NCBI RefSeq assembly: GCF_009818105.1
Contig: NZ_CP046564.1
Span: 558,001-622,000 of the forward strand
DNA: 64,000 bases
Source: Bacillus sp. N1-1
GTDB lineage: Bacteria; Bacillota; Bacilli; Bacillales; Guptibacillaceae
Direction of reading: 5' to 3'
The translations under genes and the position numbers were made by a program. This document shows positions 9,095 to 17,213 of the stretch, piece by piece (the first letter of the stretch is position 1; each line of letters opens with the position of its first letter). The notes under the pieces were generated by a model, which had not been told where the DNA came from, searched no databases, and worked only from the letters and a program-made list of their open reading frames with translations.

Positions 9095-9331
9095 AAGAAT
9101 CACCTGCTTCCGTAACTTTCATGTGGGTTCGTGTTATAGTGAATACTCGTATACTGTACAGCGATTCTACGCAGAAATCAACACGTTTTTTTGTGAAGAA
9201 ATAAGTCGAAATCTTTTTGACAAAATCAGCGCTTTTTCGCGCTGGATTAGTCTGGAAAATACATTTCAATTTATACCCTGTTCCGGTAAACTATAAGTAC
9301 AATTGATCGCAAAGTAAGGAGTTAAGTTAAC

Positions 9332-9673
9332 ATGGAAGCCATCCACAAAAGATTAGATCGAATTGAGTTTCATATGCGCTTACTTGCTAAGATGGAAGAG
9401 GAAGGAGAATGCCCATTTTATCGCCTTGTGATTGACAGAGGACTAACCGAGGCCGAGGTATCAGAAGTGTTTCAATTATGTGTAGAAGTAAATCAAAAAA
9501 TGCATGAACAAATCGAAGAAGGTCTCCTAAACCGTTCAACGTTGCTCACGCATTTTGTAGGTATGTTAAATATTAAGTTAGATCCGCTAATAACAATTAA
9601 AGCACTACTTGCTCAGGAAGAGACTTACCGAGAACTAATGGAGACACTTCTTAAAGTATCACCTTATCGTTAA
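9332..9673 (+). CDS. yhaI: YhaI, DUF1878 family
   Basis: This 113-residue, entirely alpha-helical protein without membrane segments has the same length as B. subtilis YhaI and the same placement beside scoC. The function is unknown. The ATG is preceded by AAGGAG. Its stop codon overlaps the stop codon of the convergent scoC by three bases, so no room is left for a terminator between the two genes and the mRNA ends must overlap. In the gap 9095–9331 I see a GC-rich hairpin (9227–9244) of unknown role. Confidence 0.88.
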   Translation: MEAIHKRLDRIEFHMRLLAKMEEEGECPFYRLVIDRGLTEAEVSEVFQLCVEVNQKMHEQIEEGLLNRSTLLTHFVGMLNIKLDPLITIKALLAQEETYRELMETLLKVSPYR

Positions 9674-10242
9674 AACGATTTCAATCGTTCTTCGTCATCC
9701 TGGTTTGTGAATTCTTTTGAGAATTCACTCTCAAGCTTGGTGAACGACTTTTGAAAAATTTCCATAAAGTCTTCCCCGTAAAGTTCTTTTATCACACACA
9801 TCATTTCTGTAAATTCAGGAAACTTACCATAAAGATCTCGAATAGGCATGGAAGCTTTTAAGACACTATCACGATTTGGAGAGTAATGTTTCCATGTTTC
9901 CTGCAACAATTTCTCACCCTTTTCAGTAAGCTGTACATATGTATTGCGCTTATCATTCTCTTTTTTTGAAAAAGTGAGAAGAGATCGAGATTCTAACTTT
10001 TTTGAAAAATTAAAAGCGGTTGAAACATGCATCACACCAAATTTGGCAATATCAGAAATAGAAGAACCGTCAAGGTGGTAAGCAATGGAAAGGATATGAT
10101 GTTCATTAATGTTAAGATCAAAAGGCTTTAGCCACTCTTGCCAATCACGTTCAACGGATTTCCAGAGTGCTTTACTCAATTGGCCTATTCGATGACTGAA
10201 AATCATCGCTTCTTGAATCGAAATTTCCTGTTCTTCCTTCAT
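9670..10242 (-). CDS. scoC: Transition-state regulator ScoC (Hpr), MarR family
   Basis: This 190-residue protein has a winged-helix MarR domain (about residues 25–120, with [14 protein letters not shown] and the recognition-helix region [20 protein letters not shown]) and a C-terminal helical extension. ScoC/Hpr represses protease, sporulation and peptide-transport genes in B. subtilis (203 residues there). Strong AAGGAGGG lies seven bases before the ATG, and a TAATAT-like -10 box is visible further upstream. The gene keeps the B. subtilis order yhaI–hpr–yhaH. It lies in the same neighbourhood as PrsA and Ecs, which also affect exoprotein production. Confidence 0.92.
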   Translation of the reverse strand: MKEEQEISIQEAMIFSHRIGQLSKALWKSVERDWQEWLKPFDLNINEHHILSIAYHLDGSSISDIAKFGVMHVSTAFNFSKKLESRSLLTFSKKENDKRNTYVQLTEKGEKLLQETWKHYSPNRDSVLKASMPIRDLYGKFPEFTEMMCVIKELYGEDFMEIFQKSFTKLESEFSKEFTNQDDEERLKSF

Positions 10243-10302
10243 AAAGGCCCTCCTTTTCTTCTCGGTCTTTCAAGCTATATTAGAATATTGTTGATCGTCT
10301 GT

Positions 10303-10329
10303 AAAAAAACCGGCTATTTCGAAGCCGGA
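10303..10329 (-). terminator. Terminator of yhaH
   Basis: Stem CCGGCT/AGCCGG (10310–10315 with 10323–10328) is followed on the minus strand by seven T. It overlaps the yhaH stop codon. Confidence 0.85.
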
Positions 10330-10682
10330 CTGTTTACTTCATCTTTAACTGTCTCAATTGTTTTTTGCATTTCTTCTACATCTTCTTTTAACCTAGTTAA
10401 ATTAGGTTGAATGTCCTGTTGATAAGAAGAAATAGAGCGCTTCAAATCAGCAGCTACTTCTTGGATTACTTCTTTTCCTTCAGAAGACAACTGTTTAACT
10501 TGAGTACTAAGCTCGTTCAAGTCGCTTTTAAGCTTTGCAAATCCTTCTTTTATGTCATCGCTCTTCACTTTTGTTTCAGCGATTAGTTCTTTGCCTGATT
10601 TAGGTGTTGTTAAAAGTACAGAAGCGGCTGAAACCACCCCTCCAAATATAAATCCTGTTAGTAATGTTTTCGCTTTCCCCAT
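10314..10682 (-). CDS. yhaH: YhaH, YtxH-domain protein
   Basis: This 122-residue protein has an N-terminal hydrophobic, glycine-rich segment (GFIFGGVVSAASVLLTTPKS) followed by a long amphipathic coiled coil. This is the YtxH/general-stress pattern; family members are often sigma-B dependent but have no known activity. An upstream in-frame ATG at 10691 would sit on the ribosome binding site; AAAGGA is eight bases before 10682, so that start is used. A GTTTAA box with a weaker GGATTT twelve bases later (10704–10727, minus strand) might be a sigma-B promoter, but the -10 is poor. Confidence 0.88.
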   Translation of the reverse strand: MGKAKTLLTGFIFGGVVSAASVLLTTPKSGKELIAETKVKSDDIKEGFAKLKSDLNELSTQVKQLSSEGKEVIQEVAADLKRSISSYQQDIQPNLTRLKEDVEEMQKTIETVKDEVNSPASK

Positions 10683-10850
10683 GATGATCATCCTTTCCTA
10701 TCCAAATCCTTATATGGCCACTTAAACACATTAGTTCGCCGTCCTCTTCAAAAATCCTGCTTATTTTGTTCATTATTCTATTAGGTTATGAAAACAGCTT
10801 TTATTACATATACCTTTAACTATACGCTAAGGTAATGGGAGGGGACGGGT

Positions 10851-11048
10851 GTGGCTGGATTTATCTTTTTTCTCATAGCAGCTGGTAGTTTATTATTAAC
10901 CGCTATGGTTAGTCGATTGTTACTTATTAGAAAATATTCTTTTCATAATGAACAAATGATTCGAAAACAAAAAAGTGCTTACTTGTTTGGAACTTGTGCT
11001 GTTGTTTTTCTAGTTCTTGGAATTTCGATGGCTATGCTTGTTTTCTAG
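10851..11048 (+). CDS. Small two-helix membrane protein, unknown
   Basis: This 65-residue protein starts with GTG, with GGGAGGGG about six bases upstream. Two hydrophobic helices (residues about 2–24 and 44–64) flank a positively charged loop (RKYSFHNEQMIRKQK). I do not recognise the family. The good ribosome binding site and membrane-like composition support a real gene. It stands alone between yhaH and the DUF1232 gene, in the same direction as the latter. Confidence 0.6.
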   Translation: MAGFIFFLIAAGSLLLTAMVSRLLLIRKYSFHNEQMIRKQKSAYLFGTCAVVFLVLGISMAMLVF

Positions 11049-11171
11049 CACGCTTTCTTATTTTCCCCAGCCGTTTCGAGTCGCAAACATAAAAAAATCA
11101 CATAGGTGGTTAGAAACACGCTCTTTTGAGGTATCTTATAGAGAGAAGGGTAGCAAAGGAGTGTGAAAAGA

Positions 11172-11570
11172 ATGAATAGAATGGTGAAAAGTGTTTTTAA
11201 ACGAATGACAAAAAAAGCAGTCTCCGTAATGAAAAATAAAGACCAGATGCAAGAAGTGTCAATCGAATCTCTAAAAAAGGGAGCTCTCTATAAGGGTCGT
11301 AAAGGAATGGATGATATGTGGGTTGATGTGAAAACATTCTCACGACTCGTTCAAGAAGTTAAAAAAGGTCGTTATCGCGATATCTCCAAAAAATCTGTCG
11401 TCATGATTGTAGGAGCACTTCTTTATTTCGTTAGTCCGATTGATGCAGTGCCAGATTTATTAGCTGGTATCGGCTTACTAGACGATGTAGCTGTTATCGG
11501 ATTTGTAGCAGGGCAATTAAAGAGTGAACTAGAAAAGTTTCGTGAGTGGGAAACTGGGGTGAGAATATAA
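11172..11570 (+). CDS. DUF1232 (YkvA-like) protein
   Basis: This 132-residue basic protein has a C-terminal DUF1232 motif (LLYFVSPIDAVPDLL followed by GLLDDVAVI), which probably forms a membrane-inserted helical hairpin. The biological role of DUF1232 proteins is unknown. A GTG at 11163 in the same frame lies directly on the AAAGGAG sequence, so the ATG at 11172 is the better start. A strong terminator shared with trpP lies just after the stop codon. Confidence 0.82.
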   Translation: MNRMVKSVFKRMTKKAVSVMKNKDQMQEVSIESLKKGALYKGRKGMDDMWVDVKTFSRLVQEVKKGRYRDISKKSVVMIVGALLYFVSPIDAVPDLLAGIGLLDDVAVIGFVAGQLKSELEKFREWETGVRI

Positions 11571-11603
11571 AAAAATCCGGCCAATTTGGCCGGATTTTTT
11601 TTG
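11569..11603. terminator. Bidirectional terminator between the DUF1232 gene and trpP
   Basis: Stem ATCCGGCC/GGCCGGAT is extended by A/T pairs, has a 5-base loop, and is flanked by A- and T-runs. It serves both convergent genes. Confidence 0.93.
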
Positions 11604-11606
11604 CAT

Positions 11607-12125
11607 TTAAAAAGCAAAACTAGTGCGTTTAAGAATCGATTGAACAACTGGAAAGATTAGTACCATTGCAATGGTGTTCACTGCAGCAGTTGGAAGAACG
11701 ACTGTTAGAAACAATCCTGTAAATGCAGCGCCACCAGGTAGTCCTGTGAAAACAAGCGCAGCTCCAAGGAAAATAGCACCGCTAATCATTGTTCCGATCG
11801 CTGTTAGGATCCCAATAGTTATTAGCGACTGTCCAAAACGCTGAACAAGAAGATAAAGTCCAAAGAATGCAAATGCTGTAACGGGCTTATCGATGATGTT
11901 TGCAAGCTGTCCACCAGGAAAGGTAGTTGTTGCAGCAGAAATAACGCCAGTTGCAAGACCAAGTACTAGAACGCTTTTACGCTCAGGGAATAGCAAGATT
12001 CCTAGGAACATCATTGTTAGAAGCATATCGTTTTTCATTCCTGAAATTAACCCTGGAATAATAGCGTGAAGAATCGTTCCAATACCAAGCAGTAAAGCCA
12101 TCAGTACTAAGTTTTTCGTTTTCAT
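11607..12125 (-). CDS. trpP: Tryptophan transporter TrpP (YhaG)
   Basis: This 172-residue membrane protein has about five hydrophobic helices, the same length as B. subtilis TrpP, and lies in the same place between yhaH and serC. TrpP is the high-affinity tryptophan importer. In B. subtilis its translation is blocked when tryptophan-activated TRAP binds GAG/UAG repeats over the ribosome binding site. The leader here shows the same type of repeat (see the regulatory entry). The LLGIGTILHAIIPG start and the GGAAFTGLFLTVVLPTAAVNT segment are typical of the TrpP family. Confidence 0.92.
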   Translation of the reverse strand: MKTKNLVLMALLLGIGTILHAIIPGLISGMKNDMLLTMMFLGILLFPERKSVLVLGLATGVISAATTTFPGGQLANIIDKPVTAFAFFGLYLLVQRFGQSLITIGILTAIGTMISGAIFLGAALVFTGLPGGAAFTGLFLTVVLPTAAVNTIAMVLIFPVVQSILKRTSFAF

Positions 12126-12132
12126 AAAAAAT

Positions 12133-12178
12133 CTCTCCTCTTCTCAACTCATTCTCCATCATTTGATGGTATTCTCTC
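12133..12178 (-). promoter_or_regulatory. Putative TRAP-binding site over the trpP ribosome binding site
   Basis: Read on the minus strand, the leader just before the trpP start has GAG triplets at 12156–12154, 12150–12148, 12145–12143, 12140–12138 and 12137–12135. The spacers are 3, 2, 2 and 0 bases; there is an overlapping GAG at 12135–12133 and two more overlapping GAGs near 12178–12174. TRAP prefers GAG/UAG spaced by two or three bases. The repeats cover the Shine–Dalgarno sequence, so binding would block translation. That the TRAP gene exists in this genome cannot be seen. Confidence 0.65.
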
Positions 12179-12254
12179 CAACAGTGCCCTATGTGCCTGC
12201 TGCGAAAGAACTAATTTTTTATATCATAACAAACGAACGTCCTATTGAAAAGTG

Positions 12255-13343
12255 TTAAATATTGTGTTTGTGATGGAACGTATGCATAAAATCGCTCAAG
12301 GCTTGAACGGAATTAAGCGGGACAGCGTTATAGATGGATGCTCGGCATCCTCCGACCGAACGGTGGCCCTTTAGACCTACAAACCCTTCTTCTTCCGCTT
12401 CTTTAAGAAACAGATCTTCAAGCTCTTTACTAGGAAGAGTAAAGGTTACGTTCATAGAGGAACGACTGTCTGCCTCGGCTGTTCCACTATAAAAACCTTT
12501 ACTGCCATCAATGGTGGTATAAAGTAATTTTGTTTTCTCGGCGTTCATTTTCTCTATTTCTTTTAAACCACCCTTTTTCTTCGTCCATTCTAGAACGAGA
12601 GATAGCATATAGATAGCGAAGGATGGAGGGGTGTTATAAAGAGATTTTTTATCAACATGAGTACGGTAATCTAACATGGTAGGGAGATTATCTGGAATTT
12701 CACTCAGTAGATCCTTTTTCAAAATGACAACTGTAACGCCAGCTGGTCCTAGATTTTTCTGGGCACCAGCATAAATAAGTCCGAATTGGTCAATCGGAAG
12801 AGAACGGCTCAAGATATCACTCGACATATCCGCAATAAACGTGGACTCTTTACGCTGAGGAAAGCTCTTCCACTGCGTCCCGTGGATTGTATTATTTGAT
12901 GTCAGGTGAACATAGGCATCATTCTCCCCATATTTTAGCGCGTTTAAATCAGGTATACGTTTGAAATCAGCCTCTTTACTACTGCCCCCAATGTACGTTT
13001 CCCCGACTTTTTGGGCTTCTGTTAAGGCCTTTTGAGACCAGCTTCCAGTGAGCAAGTAGTTTGCCATATAACCTTGATGAAGAAAATTCATTGGAATCAT
13101 TGAGAACTGCAGGCTCGCTCCGCCTTGAAGAAAAAGAACTTCATAATCATCTGGAATCTCAAGTAATTCTCTAAGGAGTTCATTAGCTCCATCATGAATT
13201 CTCTGATATTCTTTACTACGATGACTAAACTCCATAATTGACATGCCCTGCTGCTGATAATTAAGAAGCTCTGATTGAGCATGACTAAGCACATCTTGCG
13301 GTAAAGCAGACGGACCAGCATTAAAATTATAACGACGCTCCAC
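12255..13343 (-). CDS. serC: Phosphoserine aminotransferase SerC
   Basis: This 362-residue, PLP-dependent class V aminotransferase begins with the family hallmark RRYNFNAGPSALP. The PLP lysine lies in GLIYAGAQKNLGPAGVTVV. The enzyme converts 3-phosphohydroxypyruvate and glutamate to phosphoserine in serine synthesis. The frame is open upstream of the chosen start, but AAAGGAG lies nine bases before the GTG at 13343, and the conserved N-terminus begins immediately after it. The gene is transcribed alone, upstream of trpP and in the same direction. Confidence 0.95.
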   Translation of the reverse strand: MERRYNFNAGPSALPQDVLSHAQSELLNYQQQGMSIMEFSHRSKEYQRIHDGANELLRELLEIPDDYEVLFLQGGASLQFSMIPMNFLHQGYMANYLLTGSWSQKALTEAQKVGETYIGGSSKEADFKRIPDLNALKYGENDAYVHLTSNNTIHGTQWKSFPQRKESTFIADMSSDILSRSLPIDQFGLIYAGAQKNLGPAGVTVVILKKDLLSEIPDNLPTMLDYRTHVDKKSLYNTPPSFAIYMLSLVLEWTKKKGGLKEIEKMNAEKTKLLYTTIDGSKGFYSGTAEADSRSSMNVTFTLPSKELEDLFLKEAEEEGFVGLKGHRSVGGCRASIYNAVPLNSVQALSDFMHTFHHKHNI

Positions 13344-13540
13344 GATTCGACACTCCTTTAGCAATGTAATGCGATGCTTCAATTAAACTTGTACTCATCC
13401 TATCATTAAAAGAATCAGCGTAGCTATGTTTTTTTCTAATCTTTTCGAATATTTCGTTCGATTGAAGCAGAAGCATTTGCTCTCTGCTCTTGTTTTGCTA
13501 TTCTATATAGAAGTGAATGTTAAGAAAGTGGTGTTATGCA

Positions 13541-14440
13541 ATGTATCGAGAAAACAAACCAACTCATATCGGACCATACGATCATCCAGATATTTACCCT
13601 GGGCCACGACCAGCTTCGTCGTTTTTGTACCATAATGGAAAAGCACATCGGATTGATGAAAGTGAGCACGTACCCGTTGAAAAACAAATCGTTCATTATG
13701 CTAGAGGAGAGGATGTTTCAGGATCGTTAGCTTTTTCTAGTTCAGAACAATTTACGGTAGAGGAGCTTCTATTATCAGAAGGTTTATCTCCAATAGAAGA
13801 GCGAATACCGCTCCTAGCGTATGGATCAAATGTTTGTCTCGCTCAACTTCGGTATAAATTTAGTCTTAACCCTGATTTAAGTGATTTTATTCTATATTAT
13901 CGAGCAGAATTAAAGGATACTGACGTAGTGGCGGGGTCATTTCTTGCGCCTTATGGCGCGCTCCCTGCTGTTATTGCACCTGTTCCTGGAGCAAAGACAG
14001 AAGTATGGGTAACGTTTGTTGATCGTGAACAGCTCGAGCTTTTAAACAGGACTGAAGGGGGATATGTACTACGAGAACATCTCCATGGAAAGTTAACGCT
14101 TAAAACAGGCGAACATTTTGAGCGTGTGTATGCCTATTATTATCCACATGCTTTTTTGAGAGAAGGCTCTTATGTCCGATTTAAAGATATCCCGGGGGAA
14201 TCTGAATTGCCTTCTATGTGGCAAGCTGATTTATTAAACGAATTGAAAGCGATGCTTGGTTACGGAGGCCATCGTGAAGAGTTTATACATGAATTAAGGT
14301 GGAATCCTGATTTACGTACGAAATTATCTACAATGTTGAATGGAATGGATCATACATTTGAACATCCTGATTGGGGAATACCAAATGGTTTTTATACGTT
14401 AAATGAAATGACTCGTTCCCAACTTAAAAAGAGACCGTAG
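13541..14440 (+). CDS. Protein with a gamma-glutamylcyclotransferase-like LAYGSN motif
   Basis: This 299-residue soluble protein has an N-terminal part of about 95 residues unlike anything I recognise (including PYDHPDIYPGPRP). A region starting IPLLAYGSNVCLAQL follows. The YGSN motif is the substrate-binding signature of the gamma-glutamylcyclotransferase/AIG2-like fold. The catalytic Glu of that family is not obvious; E at LNRTEGGY is a candidate. The product could act on gamma-glutamyl compounds, but this is only a fold-level suggestion. The start is uncertain: the ATG at 13541 has only a weak GTGGTG upstream, and another ATG (13536) is out of frame. The terminator hairpin has the stop codon as its loop. 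Confidence 0.7.
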   Translation: MYRENKPTHIGPYDHPDIYPGPRPASSFLYHNGKAHRIDESEHVPVEKQIVHYARGEDVSGSLAFSSSEQFTVEELLLSEGLSPIEERIPLLAYGSNVCLAQLRYKFSLNPDLSDFILYYRAELKDTDVVAGSFLAPYGALPAVIAPVPGAKTEVWVTFVDREQLELLNRTEGGYVLREHLHGKLTLKTGEHFERVYAYYYPHAFLREGSYVRFKDIPGESELPSMWQADLLNELKAMLGYGGHREEFIHELRWNPDLRTKLSTMLNGMDHTFEHPDWGIPNGFYTLNEMTRSQLKKRP

Positions 14441-14456
14441 CGGTCTCTTTTTAAGT
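14422..14456. terminator. Terminator whose loop is the stop codon of the preceding gene
   Basis: A 16-base perfect stem (14422–14437 with 14441–14456) encloses TAG, the stop codon of the YGSN gene, as a 3-base loop, with a T-run after the GC part. It can act in both directions, also for hit. Confidence 0.9.
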
Positions 14457-14468
14457 GGTGAGAAGGAT

Positions 14469-14903
14469 TTACTGAGATAGCTGTGAACGAATCCCTTCAG
14501 CTAGGCGCTGCAACTTCTCTGCATCGTACTCATCTTCATGTGTCTTCCAAACAGCTCCAAATCCGTCTCCCTTTCCGTAGCGAGGAATCAGGTGGAGATG
14601 GTAATGGAAGACAGATTGTCCTGCAATGGCTTCATTGTTATTAAGAATATTCATCCCTTCAGGTGTAAAGTTGGCTTTTAGAGCATTTGCGATCTCAGGA
14701 ACTGCTTCAAAGAGCTTCGACGCCGTTTCAGGCTCAAGTTCGTAGATGTTTTGTTTATGCTTTTTGGGGATAACGAGGGTGTGTCCTTCTGTTACTTGGG
14801 TAAGGTCAAGAAAAGCTAACACATCATCATTTTCGTAAACTTTGGCAGAAGGGATATCCCCATTAATAATTTTGCAGAAGATACAATCTGGTGAATGACT
14901 CAT
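14469..14903 (-). CDS. hit: HIT-family nucleotide hydrolase
   Basis: This 144-residue protein has the histidine-triad motif HYHLHLIP (His100, His102, His104) and a zinc-binding-type CIFC near the N-terminus. HIT proteins hydrolyse nucleoside phosphoramidates and related dinucleotides. B. subtilis Hit is 145 residues and sits in the same place, divergent from ecsA. The frame extends upstream, but AAAGGA is eight bases before the ATG at 14903. Upstream lies a minus-strand terminator, so transcription from further upstream would stop before hit; the hit promoter must lie between 14904 and about 14975. Confidence 0.93.
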   Translation of the reverse strand: MSHSPDCIFCKIINGDIPSAKVYENDDVLAFLDLTQVTEGHTLVIPKKHKQNIYELEPETASKLFEAVPEIANALKANFTPEGMNILNNNEAIAGQSVFHYHLHLIPRYGKGDGFGAVWKTHEDEYDAEKLQRLAEGIRSQLSQ

Positions 14904-14973
14904 GAGTATCATCCTTTCAATCTTTTTATTCATCGTACCATAATTTTCTTATTTGATGCGATTGACTCTAACT

Positions 14974-15170
14974 AAAAAAGGCTCTGCCGGGGGTGCAGAG
15001 CCCTGAGTGTAACTTGATTAAGGGAAGACGCCACACTCTTTAAAAGGATGCTCCTAAAAGAAGAATTCTATTCAACGCACTTGTTTTTCGGACTCTTCTA
15101 GCATCTCTCCTATGAAAAAGGTAAGATGTGGATAGTGAAAAGAAAAGAATGACTTCGGTCTATCACTCCC
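14974..15170 (-). ncRNA. Candidate structured small RNA in the hit–ecsA gap
   Basis: The 318-base gap between hit and ecsA has no plausible gene but contains a strong minus-strand terminator: stem 14980–14987 with 14995–15002, C-rich loop, six T at 14979–14974. Upstream of it the minus strand shows three nested pairings: 15164–15168 with 15005–15009, 15127–15131 with 15031–15035, and 15100–15105 with 15047–15052; the innermost can be extended. This gives a rod-like fold of about 165 nucleotides. I could not identify a convincing promoter, and I do not recognise a known family. A 6S-like or other regulatory RNA, or an attenuated long leader of hit, are the alternatives. Confidence 0.35.
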
Positions 15171-15221
15171 TAAATAAAAGTTTGTTAAAATAAAAGCAAA
15201 TGATGAAATGAGAGGAACGCT

Positions 15222-15962
15222 ATGAACAATTCAATTTTAGAAGTCAGTCATCTTACTGGTGGGTATCAGGCAAATAAGCCTGTCCTTCATGATGTGTCTC
15301 TACGTGTGAATTCAAATGAAATTGTAGGGTTAATCGGACTTAACGGTGCTGGAAAAAGCACCACAATTAAACATATTCTCGGATTGCTTGATCCAATGAA
15401 TGGCGAGATTAAAGTGGGAGGGACGACTTTTGCTGATAATAAAGACGGGTATCGCAAACAATTTTCCTACATACCCGAAACGCCTCTGTTATATGATGAG
15501 TTAACGCTTTGGGAGCATTTGCAGTTAACGGCATTGGCTTATGAACTTGGGGAGGAGTGGAAAGAAAGAGCTGAAGCACTTCTGCAGGAATTTCGTATGA
15601 CGAATATGAAGAAGTGGTTTCCAGGGCATTTTTCTAAAGGAATGAGACAGAAGGTTATGATTATGTGCGCCTTTCTTGTGAAGCCATCTCTATATATCGT
15701 CGACGAGCCATTTGTAGGGTTAGACCCCATCGGTATTCAATCATTTCTTGATATGATGCTTGAAATGAAAGATAAAGGGGCAGGAGTACTAATGTCCACC
15801 CATATTCTATCAACGGCTGAAAGATATTGCGATCGTTTTATTATTTTGCATGATGGACAAATTGTTATGGCAGGAACAATGACAGAATTACGAAATCAAA
15901 TCGGTAATGGCGCTGCAACGCTTGATGACATTTATATCAAAGCGACCAGGAGTGGAAAATGA
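15222..15962 (+). CDS. ecsA: ABC transporter ATP-binding protein EcsA
   Basis: This 246-residue ATPase has Walker A GLNGAGKST, a signature FSKGMRQK and Walker B LYIVDEPFVGLD. EcsA with EcsB forms an ABC exporter that in B. subtilis is needed for normal regulated intramembrane proteolysis by RasP, for protein secretion, and for competence. Length and the hit–ecsA–ecsB–ecsC order match B. subtilis. The ribosome binding site is GAGAGGA. The gene overlaps ecsB by four bases (ATGA). Confidence 0.94.
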   Translation: MNNSILEVSHLTGGYQANKPVLHDVSLRVNSNEIVGLIGLNGAGKSTTIKHILGLLDPMNGEIKVGGTTFADNKDGYRKQFSYIPETPLLYDELTLWEHLQLTALAYELGEEWKERAEALLQEFRMTNMKKWFPGHFSKGMRQKVMIMCAFLVKPSLYIVDEPFVGLDPIGIQSFLDMMLEMKDKGAGVLMSTHILSTAERYCDRFIILHDGQIVMAGTMTELRNQIGNGAATLDDIYIKATRSGK

Positions 15963-17176
15963 TGCAGCTACAGACATTATGGAAAGAAAGGGCAGGAGCC
16001 TTCTGGAACATTGCGATGCGGTATTTCAGGCTAATTGGAAACAGCAGCTTTTTGTTCACTCTTGTTCTGGCTCTCATTTTTGGAGCGTATTATTACAGTG
16101 AAATTCTAAAGGTGCTGCCTGAATCTTTTCCAGGTGTGGCAGTTATTACCGTTGTTGCGGCTATTGTACTTGTTCGTACACCACTTCGTTTCTTTTTATC
16201 CGAAGCAGATCTTGTCTTTATGCTACCTGCTGAAAACCGATTGCAAGGTTATTTTCGTAAATCGCTTATGTATAGCTTTGCTCTTCAAGTATTCACAACA
16301 GTAGTCGTGATGACGATCCTTGCGCCACTCTATCAGCATGAAATGGCTGCTGGAACTGGTTATTATGTTTTTGTGATTTGTGTTCTGATTGTATTAAAAG
16401 GTGTGAATGTTCTCATGAAATGGATGGAGCTGCATCTGCCAGCTCACCATTCGACTATTGTTTATATCCTGGCAAGACTTGCTGTAACGATCATATTCAC
16501 ATATTTACTGGTAATACAGGCGCAATGGTTCTATGTCGCTCTAGCTGCTGTACTATTCGTCGTCACTTTCTTTTTGATGTTTCTCCCTCTGCAACGGAAA
16601 TATGCGATCAAATGGGAGAAGTTGCTTGCAATGGATGAAAAGCAAAGTATGAAATTCTATCGTACGGCTAACTTATTTACAGATGTTCCTAAATTGAAGC
16701 AATCAGTTAAGCAAAGACGATTGTTAAGTAGCCTGGGTGAGAAGCTATTACCATCTGATTCTGTATATGCTACTCTTTATCAAAAAGCTTTTATTCGGAG
16801 TAACGAGTATTTTGGCATTTATTTTAGATTGTGGCTTCTAGGTCTTGCAGTGGTTGCTTTTGTGCCCGGCTTAATTGGGAAAGTGATTGGTGCTGCTCTG
16901 ATTATTTATCTGACAGCCACTCAGTTACGCACGCTTTACCCTCATTATCAAGCTCATGTCATGGTAAAGCTTTATCCAGTATCAGATCATGAACAAGGAA
17001 AAGCGTTTCGCCTTATGTTACTTCGTTTATTGGGTGTACAAGCAGTAACGTTTGCAGCTCTTTCTTTTCTTCTATCTCTTGATGTGATCGTATTTCTATC
17101 TGTGCTTTTAGCAGGGATTGCAGCCGTTGCTGTTGCAACATCTCGCGCTGCAGTAGTTAGAAGGTCGGTCTCTTAA
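15959..17176 (+). CDS. ecsB: ABC transporter membrane protein EcsB
   Basis: This 405-residue protein has about nine to ten hydrophobic helices and the typical EcsB N-terminus LWKERAGAFWNIAMRY. It is the membrane partner of EcsA. The ATG at 15959 overlaps the ecsA stop; a second ATG follows directly. Translational coupling to ecsA is expected. No intact terminator lies between ecsB and ecsC, so the three form one operon. Confidence 0.93.
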   Translation: MMQLQTLWKERAGAFWNIAMRYFRLIGNSSFLFTLVLALIFGAYYYSEILKVLPESFPGVAVITVVAAIVLVRTPLRFFLSEADLVFMLPAENRLQGYFRKSLMYSFALQVFTTVVVMTILAPLYQHEMAAGTGYYVFVICVLIVLKGVNVLMKWMELHLPAHHSTIVYILARLAVTIIFTYLLVIQAQWFYVALAAVLFVVTFFLMFLPLQRKYAIKWEKLLAMDEKQSMKFYRTANLFTDVPKLKQSVKQRRLLSSLGEKLLPSDSVYATLYQKAFIRSNEYFGIYFRLWLLGLAVVAFVPGLIGKVIGAALIIYLTATQLRTLYPHYQAHVMVKLYPVSDHEQGKAFRLMLLRLLGVQAVTFAALSFLLSLDVIVFLSVLLAGIAAVAVATSRAAVVRRSVS

Positions 17177-17213
17177 AACGTTAGGAATGAACAAGCAAAG
17201 GGTGTTTAGTTGC

